From positions 1 through 6,307 of the forward strand of contig JASHXW010000176.1 of NCBI GenBank assembly GCA_030043395.1: a stretch of 6,307 bases of DNA, read 5' to 3'. Source of the stretch: Streptosporangiaceae bacterium (GTDB lineage: Bacteria; Actinomycetota; Actinomycetes; Streptosporangiales; Streptosporangiaceae). The notes under the pieces are model-generated. The model made no database searches, was not told where the DNA came from, and saw nothing but the letters and a program-made list of their open reading frames with translations. A program made the translations under genes and the position numbers. Of the stretch, positions 5,773 through 6,307 are shown in pieces. Each line of letters opens with the position of its first letter. The stretch's first letter is position 1.

Positions 5773-6307
5773 GGCCGGCCGTCGCCCGCGCCGTCCAGCT
5801 CCGCGCGCTGTGGCCGCTTCCGCTCGGGCCTGCCGTCGCGGTGCTTGGCTGGCACCGGATCGACACGGAAGGCGGGTCTCTCGCCGTCGAGCCCGCCCGG
5901 TTCGAGCGGCAGCTCGCCATCCTGGACGCGCGCAGGGACGCCGTCCCGGTGCTGAGCGTCGACGAGGCCAGAGCGACCCTGGCCCAGCCATCGACGCACG
6001 CCCGCGCGGTCGTCCTCACGTTCGACGACGCGTGGGCCGATAACCATGCCAACGCCCTCGGCCCGCTCACCGCGCGCCGCCTGCCGGCGACGCTGTACGT
6101 GCCGAGCAGGCTGCTGGGCACGCCCGGCTACATGACCAGGTCGCAGGTACTGGAAATGGCAGCGTCGGGAGTCACCATTGGCGCGCACAGCCGCAGCCAC
6201 GCCGACCTGCGCGCATGCGGGCCCGGTGACCTTCGCGGCGAGGTGCGCGGCAGCAAGGACGACCTGGAGGATCTCACCGGGCAGGCGGTCACCTCGTTCG
6301 CGTATCC
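5769..6307 (+). CDS. NodB-type polysaccharide deacetylase, N-terminal part (3' end cut by the window)
   Basis: A frame starting at GTG (5769-5771) stays open to the window edge, giving 179 full codons. The GTG overlaps the polymerase stop as GTGA, a classic coupled start; no strong Shine-Dalgarno sequence is present. Residues 23-52 (VAVLGWHRID, then a PARFERQLAIL helix) form the usual N-terminal part of carbohydrate esterase family 4 proteins. NodB motif 1 is VVLTFDDAWADN (81-92) with Asp86 (expected base) and Asp87 (metal ligand). Motif 2 is GAHSRSHADL (138-147) with metal ligands His140 and His144. The final SFAYP matches the start of motif 3. The enzyme should remove N- or O-acetyl groups from a glycan with a divalent metal. 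No signal peptide or membrane anchor is visible, so it may act on cytoplasmic lipid-linked intermediates, or the true start may differ. It is co-transcribed with the polymerase. Confidence 0.9.
   Translation, partial: MRPAVARAVQLRALWPLPLGPAVAVLGWHRIDTEGGSLAVEPARFERQLAILDARRDAVPVLSVDEARATLAQPSTHARAVVLTFDDAWADNHANALGPLTARRLPATLYVPSRLLGTPGYMTRSQVLEMAASGVTIGAHSRSHADLRACGPGDLRGEVRGSKDDLEDLTGQAVTSFAY

Noticed and set aside
4951..5991. Long open frame (346 codons) on the minus strand opposite the polymerase and deacetylase
   Set aside because: The translation is Arg/Pro/Ala-rich with no domain-like pattern, and it lies opposite two genes with clear motifs. It is an antisense shadow caused by high GC.

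Overview
The window is GC-rich DNA (roughly two thirds G+C by eye). Third codon positions are strongly G/C, one gene starts with GTG, and one ribosome binding site matches GGAGGT perfectly. This fits a high-GC bacterium, most likely an actinomycete, but the sequence alone does not prove the phylum. There is no sign of a phage, transposon, plasmid origin, CRISPR array, tRNA or rRNA.

The window holds part of a surface or extracellular polysaccharide locus of the Wzx/Wzy type, arranged as two divergent arms. At the left edge (1-423, + strand) is the C-terminal part of a JmjC-like/cupin-like protein. It converges on the locus with only 11 bases between the two stop codons and may lie outside it. 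The left arm reads leftward: a lipid-linked oligosaccharide flippase (4223-2655), a CelD/BcsL-type GNAT acyltransferase (2583-1426) and a family 2 glycosyltransferase (1439-435). The last two genes overlap by 14 bases. The right arm reads rightward: an O-antigen ligase/polymerase-family membrane protein (4291-5772) and a NodB-type polysaccharide deacetylase that starts at a GTG (5769). These two overlap by 4 bases (GTGA), and the deacetylase runs off the right edge.

The flippase and polymerase start back to back across only 67 bases. That gap must hold the control signals for at least one arm, unless a promoter lies inside coding sequence. An imperfect inverted repeat flanks the polymerase start codon.

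A reasonable model, inferred from the families, is as follows. The glycosyltransferase, with others outside the window, builds a repeat unit on a lipid carrier at the inner face of the membrane. The flippase moves it outward and the polymerase-family protein joins the units or transfers them to an acceptor. The deacetylase and the acyltransferase tailor the sugars, possibly by removing an N-acetyl group and adding another acyl or aminoacyl group. The sugar composition and the final acceptor cannot be read from this window. Every family here is known. The points most worth checking are the hidden GTG-start deacetylase, the deacetylase/acyltransferase pair, the polymerase's changed C-terminal motif, and the hairpin at its start.
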